Of a DNA stretch of 40,278 nucleotides, positions 16,240 to 25,898 are shown piece after piece. Made by a program: the position numbers and the translations under genes. The notes beneath the pieces are model-generated. The model did no database searches, was not told the DNA's origin, and was given only the letters and a program-made list of their open reading frames with translations. Position 1 is the first letter of the stretch; every line of letters begins with the position of its first letter. Source of the DNA: Butyricicoccus sp. (GTDB lineage Bacteria; Bacillota; Clostridia; Oscillospirales; Butyricicoccaceae); contig JAGHIZ010000032.1 of NCBI GenBank assembly GCA_017886875.1, positions 1-40,278 on the forward strand. The letters run 5' to 3'.

Positions 16240-19200
16240 TTATTTAAATTTAACCTTATAAGTTTTAACTTCATATGGTTTGATTGTGAATTTAAAGCTA
16301 TTATTATCAAATGCTAAATTGCTTTCTTCTTCTTCCATAAGATTACATTCAATAACACTTGAAATTTCATTCATATCAAATGTAAGTTTAGCATTTGTTA
16401 AGCTATTTTCACACTCATACATTCTTATGATAATACCATCATCACATTCTGAATGTTTTACAGTTTCAATAATTACATTGTCCTTATCAACAGATACAAA
16501 TGATTTTCCGCTGGTTTGTAGTGCACCATCAGCAAAATAAGCCTTTTGATTTAACTTGTAAGCCTCTTGTACAGTTGTATTTGCTCTCCAATAATTTTCA
16601 TGTGGATATAAGGAGTAAGTAAATACATGTTCTTCTTGGTCAGCGGTCTTGTTTGGTTCAATGCCTGATTTAATCAGTGTAAGAGCCATATTGCTATCCT
16701 TAGCAGAATGACCATATTTACAATCATTTAACAAGCTAACGCCATAGTTACCTTCTGAAAGGTCCATCCATTTTTGAGCACAGCTTTCAAATCTAGCTTC
16801 TTCCCAACTTGTGTTTGTATGGATTTTTCTCTTTAGGTTACCGAACTGCACATCAAATGTAGCTTCATCTGTATGAATATTAACAGGGAAATGAACTTTA
16901 AGCAGTGTTTGATGTTCTTTCCAATCAACCCATGTTTCAAAGTCAATTCTTCTGCTGTTAGCATAAAAATGTATTTTTTGCTTTATAACAGAATTACTCA
17001 TGCTACGTGTAATTTGTAATGTTGCACGTACTGGACCTTTTTCAATCCATTCAATGTTATCAGCCTTGGTGATATCCCAGTATTTTTCTGAGTAATACAT
17101 ATCAATATCCCAACAATCATAATGCATAGGCTTGTCTTCATACATACGCATAAGATTAGCTTTCATACCTGATTGAATAACTTCTCTTTCACATTTCTTG
17201 TCAAAGATAGAAGTTATTAAGCCGTTTTCATCAAATTCAACATGATAGAATGGAGTATCAATACTTGTATCCTTTACACAAAGTGAATTTTCACACTCAA
17301 AGTTATTATCCTTAGTAAAGCTCTTACCACCCTTAGAAGGAATATCGCATACATATGTAATTGAACCGTTTTCAGTTTGTTGAACAGGATATTTATTGCC
17401 ATTTGCATCAACAATAGCCTTTGCATCACATTGCTTTAGCTCAACAATATCATCTCTGTTAAAACCAAGAGTATTAAATATTGTCACTGTGTTGTCCTGT
17501 TTTTCAACTAAGCTATTTAGTTTGTTGTCAATTAATTCAGCTAAACGATTTTCAATATGCTCATATTCTTCCTTGGTTACTTCATAAACTTCTTTTATAG
17601 ATGAGCCTGGAAGTATATCATGGAATTGGTTCATAAGTACATTTTTCCAGATAGCTTCCATTTCTTCTTTTTCATTTGTATTTGTAAGAACTTGCATAAG
17701 CTCGGTATCCATTAGAAGTTGTTCACATTTACGGTTTGAACGTTTATTTCTGCCCATAGATGTATATGTGCCTCTGTGATACTCGAAGTATAGTTCACCT
17801 TCCCAAACAGGTAAGCGATTATTATTTTTAACTCTTTCCTCAAGTTCTTTAAAATATTTTAATGAAAATTCTTGACGTACTTTTGGTATACCCTTTATGC
17901 CTTTTTCCATACGTTTTGATGTTTCAAGCATATCTCTTGTAGGGCCACCGCCGCCATCGCCATAGCCAAATGAAATAAGAATATCATTATTTATATCCTT
18001 GTTTTGGTATCTGTGCCAACCGCCCATAATTGCATCTGGGTGTAGCATACCATTATATGTTGTAAAGAAATTCTTTTCATCTTGACCAACGCCAAGAGTA
18101 GTTATAAGATGGGTTAATATTTCGCTGCCATCTATACCTCTCCACATCATTGTGTCATATGGTACTTTATTGATTTGGTTCCATGCAAGCTTGGTTGTCA
18201 TGAAATACTTTATGCCACTTCTTTTCATTATCTGAGGAAGTGCACCAGAATAACCAAATACATCAGGTAACCAGAGGATATAATTATCTACGCCAAATTC
18301 ATCTTTAAAGAATTTTTTACCGTAGTAGAATTGACGAACTAATGATTCACCGCTTGTTAGGTTGCAATCTGCCTCAACCCACATGCCGCCTTCTGGCTCC
18401 CAGCGACCTTCTTTAATTCTTTGCTTTACTTTTTCATAAACTTCTGGATATCTATCCTTTAAGAATTGATAAAGCACAGGTTGACTGGACATAAATCTAT
18501 AATTTGGGAACTCGTCCATAAACTTTAGAACAGTAGAAAAACTTCTTGCAGTTTTTTCTCTTGTCTGTGCAACAGTCCACCACCAAGCAACATCTATGTG
18601 AGTATGACCGATACATGTTGCAATAACATCATCATAACCTGCCATATCTTCATACATAGCTTTTTCTATATACTGTGTAGCTTTTTCAACACTTTCATAG
18701 AAATCTTGAGAATATGGGGTTCTAAGGTCGATTAAATTTATAGTATTGTTAAGTACAGTTACTAAGTCCTTACGAGTTTTGTCATCTTCTGGCATACGTG
18801 AAAATGCACGTCTTGGAACTTCAATGTCATAATATAGCTTGTTTATTTTATCATCTTGAACAGCGAGTTCTAGTGTAAATGAAAGTTCTGCAAACATAAT
18901 GCCTGTGTATGCTTGTAGGTCTATTACATAAGTATCACCTGCTTTTGCATTATCTGCAAGCATAGCCATTTGGTGATTTATATCTAAACCTTGTGTAACT
19001 TCACCATTTACAAACATTAAAAATTGAGGGTTTTTCGCATCGTCCCAGTGGTCAACCTGAGTTGCAGCTTTTAAAAACACAGTCTTATTATTGAAATTTT
19101 CTGGGATAGTGATTTTAGAACGGAACCAATAATGCTCATCTGTTCCATACCAGTGCATATTTTCGCTGTCAAAATTCTCCCATTCACCTTCAGCCTTATC

Positions 19201-19326
19201 TGCTTCTTCTGGTGTAAAGTATAATCCTTTTTTATATTGTATTTCTTGTACTTTTATTTTCTCACAGAAAATAAGTTGTTTTAATTCTTCGCATATAACA
19301 GAAATACGATTTTCAATAAATTTCAT
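16240..19326 (-). CDS. Alpha-mannosidase, GH38
   Basis: A 1028-residue retaining alpha-mannosidase. After an N-terminal beta domain (1 to about 225), the catalytic domain shows GHTHIDVAWWW with zinc ligands His241, His243 and Asp245, and WLPDVFGYSG with nucleophile Asp355, followed by FHDILPGSSI further on. The second half is the large beta-sandwich part of the family. Length and order match bacterial class II alpha-mannosidases that act inside the cell, and no signal peptide is present. It sits 26 bases after the GH130 gene, giving a logical sequence of alpha-mannose trimming then core phosphorolysis. It would remove alpha-1,2/1,3/1,6 mannose from imported high-mannose glycans; exact linkage preference cannot be read from sequence. 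Confidence 0.93.
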   Translation of the reverse strand: MKFIENRISVICEELKQLIFCEKIKVQEIQYKKGLYFTPEEADKAEGEWENFDSENMHWYGTDEHYWFRSKITIPENFNNKTVFLKAATQVDHWDDAKNPQFLMFVNGEVTQGLDINHQMAMLADNAKAGDTYVIDLQAYTGIMFAELSFTLELAVQDDKINKLYYDIEVPRRAFSRMPEDDKTRKDLVTVLNNTINLIDLRTPYSQDFYESVEKATQYIEKAMYEDMAGYDDVIATCIGHTHIDVAWWWTVAQTREKTARSFSTVLKFMDEFPNYRFMSSQPVLYQFLKDRYPEVYEKVKQRIKEGRWEPEGGMWVEADCNLTSGESLVRQFYYGKKFFKDEFGVDNYILWLPDVFGYSGALPQIMKRSGIKYFMTTKLAWNQINKVPYDTMMWRGIDGSEILTHLITTLGVGQDEKNFFTTYNGMLHPDAIMGGWHRYQNKDINNDILISFGYGDGGGGPTRDMLETSKRMEKGIKGIPKVRQEFSLKYFKELEERVKNNNRLPVWEGELYFEYHRGTYTSMGRNKRSNRKCEQLLMDTELMQVLTNTNEKEEMEAIWKNVLMNQFHDILPGSSIKEVYEVTKEEYEHIENRLAELIDNKLNSLVEKQDNTVTIFNTLGFNRDDIVELKQCDAKAIVDANGNKYPVQQTENGSITYVCDIPSKGGKSFTKDNNFECENSLCVKDTSIDTPFYHVEFDENGLITSIFDKKCEREVIQSGMKANLMRMYEDKPMHYDCWDIDMYYSEKYWDITKADNIEWIEKGPVRATLQITRSMSNSVIKQKIHFYANSRRIDFETWVDWKEHQTLLKVHFPVNIHTDEATFDVQFGNLKRKIHTNTSWEEARFESCAQKWMDLSEGNYGVSLLNDCKYGHSAKDSNMALTLIKSGIEPNKTADQEEHVFTYSLYPHENYWRANTTVQEAYKLNQKAYFADGALQTSGKSFVSVDKDNVIIETVKHSECDDGIIIRMYECENSLTNAKLTFDMNEISSVIECNLMEEEESNLAFDNNSFKFTIKPYEVKTYKVKFK

Positions 19327-19352
19327 AAGGGTTCTCCTGATAAACCAAGTTT

Positions 19353-20339
19353 TTAAAATGCATTTTCCTTAATATACTTTAACATATCGTCAACAGTTGT
19401 AAAAGCAAGACCTGTTACAGTATCAGCACAGCCATAATAAATTGCAATTCTACCAGTGTCAGCATCTGTAAGTGTAGCACATGGGAACACAACATTTGGA
19501 ACATCGCCTACACATTCATATAGCTCATAAGGTGCAAGAACATAAGCTTTAGAACGTTTAATAACTTTCCATGGTTCATTAATATCAAGTAAAGCTGCAC
19601 CCATTCTATAAACAAATCCATTACAGGTGTTAATTACACCATGATAGATAAGAAGCCAACCTTCATCAGTTTCGATTGGAACTGGACCTGGACCAATTTT
19701 GGTGGACTGCCATGCAGATGCATCATCTTTAAAGGTTGACATTACATGTCTGTGATGTCCCCAATATTCTAAATCTGGGCTTTGGCTAAAGAAAATATCA
19801 CCAAATGGAGTATGACCTGTGTCGCTTGGTCTGCTAAGCATAGCATATTTACCGTTTATTTTTCTTGGGAATAATACGCCATTTCTGTTATATGGAAGAA
19901 AAGCGTTTTCAAGTTGATGGAATGTTTTAAAATCAAATGTATAAGCTATACCAATAGTAGGACCATGGTAGCCATTGCACCAAGTGATATAATAACGGTC
20001 TTCAATAAAACAAACTCTAGGGTCATATCTGTATTCACGCTTTGTTACTTCAGTATCTCCCTCAAAAACGATTGGTTCATGATTTATTTCCCAGTTTATG
20101 CCATCTTTTGAGAAACCAGCGAAAATGTCCATACTTACACATTTGCTATCACAACGGAACACGCCTGCATATCCATCGCCAAAAGGAACAACAGCACTAT
20201 TAAAAATACTGTTAGAAGTTGGAATAGCATTTCTTTGAATAATTGGATTTTGATTGTATCTCCATATAGGCATATTGTAGCCTTCTGGTTTATCCTGCCA
20301 TGGAATATTTTTTAATGATTGTCCTATAATTTTAGCCAT
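19353..20339 (-). CDS. GH130 beta-mannoside phosphorylase, likely Man-beta-1,4-GlcNAc type
   Basis: A five-bladed beta-propeller phosphorylase of 328 residues. It cleaves a beta-mannoside with phosphate to give alpha-mannose-1-phosphate. The catalytic acid is expected at Asp106 in [14 protein letters not shown], the GH130 signature. The length fits subfamily GH130_2, which includes enzymes for Man-beta-1,4-GlcNAc, better than GH130_1 (about 390 residues). Neighbours agree: GH38 and GH125 expose the Man-GlcNAc core, and the phosphohexomutase and isomerase use the product. No signal peptide. A plain hydrolase is unlikely. Activity on mannobiose is possible too. Confidence 0.88.
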   Translation of the reverse strand: MAKIIGQSLKNIPWQDKPEGYNMPIWRYNQNPIIQRNAIPTSNSIFNSAVVPFGDGYAGVFRCDSKCVSMDIFAGFSKDGINWEINHEPIVFEGDTEVTKREYRYDPRVCFIEDRYYITWCNGYHGPTIGIAYTFDFKTFHQLENAFLPYNRNGVLFPRKINGKYAMLSRPSDTGHTPFGDIFFSQSPDLEYWGHHRHVMSTFKDDASAWQSTKIGPGPVPIETDEGWLLIYHGVINTCNGFVYRMGAALLDINEPWKVIKRSKAYVLAPYELYECVGDVPNVVFPCATLTDADTGRIAIYYGCADTVTGLAFTTVDDMLKYIKENAF

Positions 20340-20359
20340 AATTTTCTCCTTACTAGATT

Positions 20360-20389
20360 AGGGGCATCTCTAAATTTTGAAATGCCCCT
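20360..20389 (-). other. Hairpin between binding-protein and GH130 genes
   Basis: AGGGGCAT and ATGCCCCT pair across a 14-base loop. No U-run follows in the operon direction. Such hairpins often sit after sugar-binding-protein genes and stabilise the upstream mRNA, which gives more binding protein than enzyme. That role is an inference here. Confidence 0.5.
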
Positions 20390-20431
20390 TTTCTACTTGT
20401 TTTTACTATTTTATATCAATTATGATATATT

Positions 20432-21880
20432 TTACTTGTTTGCAAAGAACTCATCTACTTGCTTTTGAGCTTCTTCTCTGATTTTATCCCAACCAGCAGT
20501 TTCTAGCTCGCTCTTAATTGTTTCAATAAGTTCTCTTGGGTCTTGTGCACCTGTAAAGTATTCTGGATAGTATTTTTCGTATACAGCATTACAGTTTGCA
20601 ATTTCAGTTTGAATATTTGTCTTATCAAGGTTAAAACCAATCATTGGTGAAGGTTTTGCATTTTCATTTAACTGCTTAACTTCTTCCCACTGATTAATTT
20701 CATCAGTAACCTGAGTTGAAGCTGTGAAGTAGCTTGCTTGTGTGTAGCTAGCCATTGCCCAGTCGGAAGTTAATCTTTCAACCTTTTTATCTTCGGTGTA
20801 CTGCCAGTCAGAACCTTCTACACCATAGTAGAATAGGTCTCTTAGGTATGTATCAGTATTTAATAGCTGTAAGAACTTTAGAGCTTCGTCTGGGTGTTGA
20901 CTACCAGAGTAAATACCATTTATAGAACCTTGAACTGTTTTGTTAGAAAGAACTGTATCGCCGAACTGAATAGCTTCACAGTTTTCAATACCAAAGTTAG
21001 GACCCCAAGTGGTCTTAGCTGCTGCACTCCAGCCCTGAGCTACGAACATCATATGATATTTATTTGTATCGTCAGCTGTTGGAGCGTCACCATTTATAAG
21101 ACCTTCAGAATACATTTTATGAACAATATCTAAATCCTTTAGAATTTCTTCATCTTCAAGTGGGTTTACAACTGTATGGGTGTCATCATCATATCTAACA
21201 CCAACAACCTGTGTGCCAGAGCTTAAATCGTCAAAGTACATATCAACTAATACTTTTAGACCAGATTTAGACATAAAGTAAGGTGCTGTTCCTTCACCTT
21301 CTTTAATCTTTTGAAGTGCTGGATATAGAGTTTCTAAATCTTTTATTTGAGTAATATCAATACCATACTTATCAGCAACATCTTTATCCCATACAAAGTA
21401 TTGAGTCATAGAGCTATCCTTGTATGTAGGGATACCATAAATTTTATCGTTAACTGCTACTGCATTCCAGTAATCTTCTGGTAGTGATTCATAAAGCTCA
21501 GGTGTAACTTCCTTTACCTTATCAGTAATATCTAGGAATACGCCATTAAGAGCTTCTGTGCTATAACGTGTTTGGTCTGTGAATAGGATATCAAAATATT
21601 CACCAGAGTTTGTAATAACACTTCTTCTGTTGTCCCAATCGCCCCATGGAACAATCTCCATATCAATGTTTATACCAAGCTTTTCTTCTAGATATGGATT
21701 AACTTGCTCAAGCCACTCATCATAGTTCTTTGGCATACCGTTACCAACAGCAACCCATTTTAGAGTAACCACATCTCCGTCAGCTGATGAACCATTGTTA
21801 CTAGAACCACAACCGGTCATCATTCCTGCTGCAATAGCTGCTGACATAGCTAATGCCACTGCTTTTTTTGCTTTTCTCAT
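20432..21880 (-). CDS. ABC transporter sugar-binding lipoprotein
   Basis: Extracellular family-1 solute-binding protein of 482 residues. A lipoprotein signal (MRKAKKAVALAMSAAIAAGM) ends in the lipobox MTGC with Cys24 as the lipid-modified residue, followed by a Ser/Asn/Gly-rich linker. The start has AGGAGGG. Its size and the paired permeases are typical of the LplA/YtcQ oligosaccharide group. In this operon the likely ligand is the mannose oligosaccharide freed by the GH85 enzyme. The ligand is inferred from neighbours only. Confidence 0.9.
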   Translation of the reverse strand: MRKAKKAVALAMSAAIAAGMMTGCGSSNNGSSADGDVVTLKWVAVGNGMPKNYDEWLEQVNPYLEEKLGINIDMEIVPWGDWDNRRSVITNSGEYFDILFTDQTRYSTEALNGVFLDITDKVKEVTPELYESLPEDYWNAVAVNDKIYGIPTYKDSSMTQYFVWDKDVADKYGIDITQIKDLETLYPALQKIKEGEGTAPYFMSKSGLKVLVDMYFDDLSSGTQVVGVRYDDDTHTVVNPLEDEEILKDLDIVHKMYSEGLINGDAPTADDTNKYHMMFVAQGWSAAAKTTWGPNFGIENCEAIQFGDTVLSNKTVQGSINGIYSGSQHPDEALKFLQLLNTDTYLRDLFYYGVEGSDWQYTEDKKVERLTSDWAMASYTQASYFTASTQVTDEINQWEEVKQLNENAKPSPMIGFNLDKTNIQTEIANCNAVYEKYYPEYFTGAQDPRELIETIKSELETAGWDKIREEAQKQVDEFFANK

Positions 21881-21915
21881 AATGAAAAACCCTCCTTTAA
21901 TTTATGTTATATCCA

Positions 21916-22851
21916 TTATCCCTTTACAGCACCAACTGTCAAACCAGAAATAAAGTACTTCTGGAAGAATGGATAACAACATGCGATTGGAACAATAATA
22001 ATCATAGCCATTGCCATTCTTGCACCTTCTCTAGGCATTGAATTCATATATTCAACCATTGAAACGCCAGCGGCTGGATTATTTGCCATCATTTCTATAT
22101 TTCTCTGTATATTATCAAGTAAAGCCTGTAAAGAATAAATATCTGGGTTTGTAATATACAGTGATGACTGGAACCAGTCGTTCCAATAAGCAAATGTTAA
22201 GAACAATGCTATTGTTGCAAGCATAGGCTTAGCAAGTGGAAGTGCTACTTTCCAGAAAATCTGCATTTGTGTTGCACCGTCTATCTGTGCCGACTCAATA
22301 AGTGATTCTGGAATATTTGTTTTAAAGAATGTTTTACATATAATTACATTAAACGATGATACACATAGTGGCCAAATAAGAGCCCAAATGCTATCTTTAA
22401 GACCTAAAAGCTGTGTATTTACTACATATGATGAAAGCATACCACCATTAAAAATCATTGGTATAAAAACAATCATAGTAAAGAAGTTGTTTAGTTTATA
22501 TGTACTTCTTGATAGAACATAACCCATAAGAGTAGTGAGCATAACACCAATTATTGTGCCAACAACTGTTACAAATATTGATACGCCTAATGCTCTTATA
22601 ATTGTTTCCGACTCATCTAAAATAAATTTATAAGCATCTAGTGAAAATTGCTCTGGAATAAATCTATAACCGTTTAATTTTATTGATTCTTCAGATGATA
22701 TAGAAATCATAAATACAAACACAACAGGTATAATGCATACTGCTGCTAATATAACAAACAATACATTAAAAAGTGCATTGCTGGTTTTTGATACTCTGTT
22801 TAGTTTACAATCAGAGTCTTGAAATTCAAATTCTTTTTTCTTTGTCAGCAT
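21916..22851 (-). CDS. Sugar ABC transporter permease, YtcP/MalG type
   Basis: A 311-residue inner-membrane permease with about six hydrophobic segments. The cytoplasmic EAA loop that contacts the ATPase is visible as ESLIESAQIDGATQMQIFWK at about 180-200. The C-terminus PFFQKYFISGLTVGAVKG is typical of the carbohydrate-uptake CUT1 class. It is preceded by AGGAG and lies 23 bases after the other permease gene. It pairs with that permease to form the pore. No ATPase is encoded here, so it probably shares a multipurpose ATPase from elsewhere in the genome. Confidence 0.92.
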   Translation of the reverse strand: MLTKKKEFEFQDSDCKLNRVSKTSNALFNVLFVILAAVCIIPVVFVFMISISSEESIKLNGYRFIPEQFSLDAYKFILDESETIIRALGVSIFVTVVGTIIGVMLTTLMGYVLSRSTYKLNNFFTMIVFIPMIFNGGMLSSYVVNTQLLGLKDSIWALIWPLCVSSFNVIICKTFFKTNIPESLIESAQIDGATQMQIFWKVALPLAKPMLATIALFLTFAYWNDWFQSSLYITNPDIYSLQALLDNIQRNIEMMANNPAAGVSMVEYMNSMPREGARMAMAMIIIVPIACCYPFFQKYFISGLTVGAVKG

Positions 22852-22874
22852 ATTATCTTTCTCCTATATACCAC

Positions 22875-23834
22875 TTATATAATAGAGCTTTCTTCATCTA
22901 TCTTCTTAACAATCGCATTTGCAATAAGTATTGTTATACAGCAAGATACTGACTGGAAGAATGTAACAGCTGATGTCATTCCAATTGGAGTTGCCGATTT
23001 AATGGCATTGTATACATATGTATCAATAGTTGCTGTTGTATTGAATATTGAACCACTTGCACCTTGAGATAGCTGGAAGAACAAACCGAAATCAGAATAG
23101 AATACTTTACCTACATTCAGAATGAACATCATTATAATTACTTTTTTGAGGCATGGAAGTGTTATATTAACAACCTGTTGCCATTTTGTCGCACCATCAA
23201 TTGACGCAGCTTCGTAAAGTGTTGTATCAATACCAGATATGCTTGATAAATAAATAATCATGTTATATCCGGTTGTTTTCCAAAGATACATAAATACTAA
23301 AATAAATGGCCATACATTACTAGACATATACCATTGTATTGGGCTACTGCCTGCATCTCTTAGCATACTGTTAATAAGACCATTGTCCTGATTTAAAAAT
23401 GCATCTAAGAAATATGAAACTACTACCCATGACATAAAATATGGGAAGAACATAAGTGTTTGGTAAACTTTTGATTTTCTTTTGCTGTGGAGCTCGCTAA
23501 TCATAATTGCAAGAGCAACCGCAAAAATCATACCAACAACAATAAATACAAGGTTATAAACGATTGTATTTCTCAGTATTACAAATAGGTCGTTTGATTT
23601 TATCAAAAACTCAAAGTTTTTAAAACCTGCCCAGCTACTATTTATAACATTTTCTATAAATGATTTTCCCGGCATGATTTTGTAATCTTTAAATGCAATA
23701 ATCAAACCGAACATTGGCAGGAATGAAAATAAAACATACCATATGGCTGTTGGCACTGCCAGAAGGGTTAATTCAGTATCATTTCTTGACCATTTACCCT
23801 TAATATTTTTTTTTTCTTTTTTTGCCTTTGTCAT
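22875..23834 (-). CDS. Sugar ABC transporter permease, LplB/YteP type
   Basis: A 319-residue permease with a short basic N-terminus (MTKAKKEKKNIKGKWSRN), about six membrane segments and an EAA loop DTTLYEAASIDGATKWQQ at about 205-225. It is the MalF-like half of the importer. It begins 4 bases after the LacI gene ends, and its ribosome site (AAAGGA) lies within the last codons of that gene, so translation is probably coupled. Confidence 0.92.
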   Translation of the reverse strand: MTKAKKEKKNIKGKWSRNDTELTLLAVPTAIWYVLFSFLPMFGLIIAFKDYKIMPGKSFIENVINSSWAGFKNFEFLIKSNDLFVILRNTIVYNLVFIVVGMIFAVALAIMISELHSKRKSKVYQTLMFFPYFMSWVVVSYFLDAFLNQDNGLINSMLRDAGSSPIQWYMSSNVWPFILVFMYLWKTTGYNMIIYLSSISGIDTTLYEAASIDGATKWQQVVNITLPCLKKVIIMMFILNVGKVFYSDFGLFFQLSQGASGSIFNTTATIDTYVYNAIKSATPIGMTSAVTFFQSVSCCITILIANAIVKKIDEESSII

Positions 23835-23838
23835 AAAA

Positions 23839-24861
23839 CTAAATACATTCCTTTCCTTCTTTAATTTCTCTTACTGAGCTTCTATATATAATCTGCCCCG
23901 GAACTCGGAAAACTTCTCCTCCTTTCTTCTCACGGTTATTCATACATTTATTTATACATTGAACTGTTGTTTGTCCTATTTTTTCCATATTAACAGCTAC
24001 TGTGGTAAGCGGTGGCTCACATATTGTAGCATATATAGAATTGTCGAACCCAACCACAGAAATGTCTTCTGGGACTTTTATTCCTTTTGATTTAAGAACC
24101 TTAATGAGTTCAAAAGCAGTTTCATCGCAGTTACAAACAAAGGCTGTCGGTAAATTGTTAGGAAGTTTTAATTCTAAAGCAACTCCGTTTTCATCTCTAT
24201 CAGGTATAATCCATTCATCTTTTGGTTTTACACCGTTTTCGATTAATCTTCTCATATATCCGAGGTATCTATCTGTTATACTTGTTGTACTTCCTATTGT
24301 TCCAACAAATCCTATATCATTATGACCATTTTGTATAAGATAATCGGTTATATCGTATGTGCTATATATATTTTCTGTTACAACTGAATCAGATTGATGC
24401 CTTTCATCATATACATCTACATAAACTTTAGGCACATCTACTTCACTAAACTTTTTTTTGATTTCAGGGTCTAATATACCTAAGAAAATCAAACCATCAA
24501 ATATTACAGGGTCAGTTAATGCTTTAAAATCGTTTTCAAGGGTATCTCTATTTGGCGTTATCATTAGACTTGAATACATATATTTTCTAAATTCACTGAT
24601 AATTTTTTCACACATTCCTATGTAAAAACGTCCTTCATTACCAGTATTAAAACGCTCTCCCATGATAATACCTATCTTTTTAGTTTTCCTTTTTCCATAG
24701 TTTGGGAGTACATAACCATATTTTTCAGCAGTTTCATATATTTTTTTCTTTAATTCACTGCTTACACCATCTTTTCCATTGAGTGCTTTTGAAACAGTTA
24801 CCTTGCTTATCCCTAATTCATTTGCAAGTTCTTGCATAGAAACAGTATTTCTAATAGCCAT
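23839..24861 (-). CDS. LacI-family regulator of the mannose-glycan operon
   Basis: A 340-residue regulator. The N-terminal helix-turn-helix is clear (MQELANELGISKVTVSKALN, about 9-28), followed by the hinge and a periplasmic-binding-protein-like effector domain (about 62-330; ISVVGFDNSIYATICEPPLTT is typical). It is the first gene of the ten-gene operon, with GGGAGG 8 bases before the ATG, so the operon is probably autoregulated. The inducer is likely a mannose-containing sugar or sugar phosphate, but that is not visible. Candidate operators lie in the gap to the DUF624 gene. Confidence 0.9.
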   Translation of the reverse strand: MAIRNTVSMQELANELGISKVTVSKALNGKDGVSSELKKKIYETAEKYGYVLPNYGKRKTKKIGIIMGERFNTGNEGRFYIGMCEKIISEFRKYMYSSLMITPNRDTLENDFKALTDPVIFDGLIFLGILDPEIKKKFSEVDVPKVYVDVYDERHQSDSVVTENIYSTYDITDYLIQNGHNDIGFVGTIGSTTSITDRYLGYMRRLIENGVKPKDEWIIPDRDENGVALELKLPNNLPTAFVCNCDETAFELIKVLKSKGIKVPEDISVVGFDNSIYATICEPPLTTVAVNMEKIGQTTVQCINKCMNNREKKGGEVFRVPGQIIYRSSVREIKEGKECI

Positions 24862-24915
24862 CTTAAAAGCCTCCCTTAAAAATGTTTCCTAACATCTTTG
24901 CGTATATAATAACAC

Positions 24916-24931
24916 ACAAATTATAGTTTGT
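24916..24931. promoter_or_regulatory. Short inverted repeat before the LacI gene
   Basis: ACAAA and TTTGT around a 6-base spacer, 55 bases upstream of the LacI start codon. It is small and may be chance in AT-rich DNA. Confidence 0.25.
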
Positions 24932-24954
24932 ATAGGTTATTATTTATTTTCATT

Positions 24955-25026
24955 AGTATACATAATTTATACCAAAATTTTTTGTTAATAATGCATATAT
25001 AATAATTATTTTTTCTGAGTTACAAT
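24955..25026 (+). promoter_or_regulatory. Upstream block shared with the GH85 gene, copy 1
   Basis: AGTATA, then TAATTTATA, then ATTTTTTGTTAATAAT (24977-24992), then TTACAAT (25020-25026). The same four pieces occur in the same order and nearly the same spacing before the GH85 gene (25899-25967), with a 2-base length difference early in the block. It suggests co-regulation, or a duplicated promoter region. Confidence 0.55.
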
Positions 25027-25037
25027 CAGAGTAACTC
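25017..25037. promoter_or_regulatory. Perfect inverted repeat, candidate operator
   Basis: GAGTTAC and GTAACTC flank a 7-base spacer in the gap between the LacI gene and the DUF624 gene. It is the strongest dyad in this gap and a candidate site for the LacI-family protein. Confidence 0.45.
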
Positions 25038-25058
25038 TTGAAAATGTTACCTAAATTA

Positions 25059-25072
25059 TGTAAACCTTTACA
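25059..25072. promoter_or_regulatory. LacI/CcpA-type operator-like site
   Basis: TGTAAACCTTTACA: 6-base arms TGTAAA and TTTACA with a CC centre. LacI-family sites and catabolite (cre) sites typically share this shape with a CG centre. It is 71 bases before the DUF624 start and could serve the local regulator or CcpA. Confidence 0.5.
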
Positions 25073-25142
25073 CTTTATCTTTATTACTTCAATGTATTTT
25101 GTTATACTAGAGTAAGAATACTTTTATAGGAGTTTTTTGTTT

Positions 25143-25748
25143 ATGTTTAAACTTGATTCTGCGTTTGTACGTTTTTTAAATCTTATTGCTGATATTTTTA
25201 TCTTGCATGTTTTATGGTTTATTCATTCCATTCCAATAATAACAATAGGTGCTTCCACTACAGCTCTTTACTATTCGATGATGAAAAGAATAGATAATGA
25301 TAGAGGCAGCATTTTTTCAAACTTTCGCAGTTCTTTTAAATTAAATTTCAAGCAATCAACCATACTTTGGTTAATAGAAATCGTTGCTATAATTGTTTTA
25401 GTAATAGATTTTCGTTTTTGCTTGTTGTTAACATCAAATGCTAGAAACATTTTTATGACATTGTATATGGTGGTTTTAATACCTGTTTGTTTTATTTTAA
25501 TTTATCTGTTTCCAATTCAATCAAAATTTGAAAATAATATTAAAACAACAATCAAAAATGCATTTATAATGTCTATATTAAATCTTCATTACACCATTAT
25601 TTTATTTTTTATACCTGTTCTTTTTTTGGTAATATGCTTTTTCTTCCCTCCATTTATTACAATTTTATTTATAATGGGATTTGGAATTTATGCATACATA
25701 TCTTCTTTGTTATTTACAAAAATTTTCAAAAAATATATAACTGAATAA
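25143..25748 (+). CDS. DUF624 (YesL-like) membrane protein
   Basis: A 201-residue integral membrane protein with about five hydrophobic segments, at roughly 10-45, 75-95, 103-125, 140-170 and 170-190. The N-terminal stretch with SIPIITIGASTTALYYSM matches the YesL/DUF624 family. These small proteins are repeatedly found beside CUT1 sugar ABC transporters in Firmicutes, function unknown. The ATG at 25143 follows AGGAG with 10-base spacing; a TTG two codons earlier is closer to that site. It is divergent from the ten-gene operon and carries upstream the sequence block shared with the GH85 gene. A role as transporter accessory is only inferred. Confidence 0.82.
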   Translation: MFKLDSAFVRFLNLIADIFILHVLWFIHSIPIITIGASTTALYYSMMKRIDNDRGSIFSNFRSSFKLNFKQSTILWLIEIVAIIVLVIDFRFCLLLTSNARNIFMTLYMVVLIPVCFILIYLFPIQSKFENNIKTTIKNAFIMSILNLHYTIILFFIPVLFLVICFFFPPFITILFIMGFGIYAYISSLLFTKIFKKYITE

Positions 25749-25753
25749 TATTT

Positions 25754-25799
25754 AAATGCTGTATGTGAGTTTTATAAAGCTTACATACAGCATTTTTTT
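25754..25799 (+). terminator. Terminator after the DUF624 gene
   Basis: A 13-bp stem (AAATGCTGTATGT with its complement) followed by a run of T. Starts 6 bases after the stop codon. Confidence 0.85.
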
Positions 25800-25898
25800 G
25801 TCTAAATAGCAAAATATTATTAAAAAAAATATTTTATTAAACAATTATAATAAATATTTTTGAAAAAGTTTTTTGATTGTGACTATTTTTTTGTTTGA

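Noticed and set aside
19353-20339. GH130 protein as a GH43/GH32 beta-propeller hydrolase
   Set aside because: The YDPRV motif and the neighbouring phosphohexomutase fit GH130 phosphorylases.
8963-24861. The mannose operon as a beta-mannan (plant) locus
   Set aside because: GH130 and GH3 also occur in mannan loci, but GH38, GH125 and GH85 point to N-glycans, and no GH26, GH113, GH36 or acetyl esterase is present.
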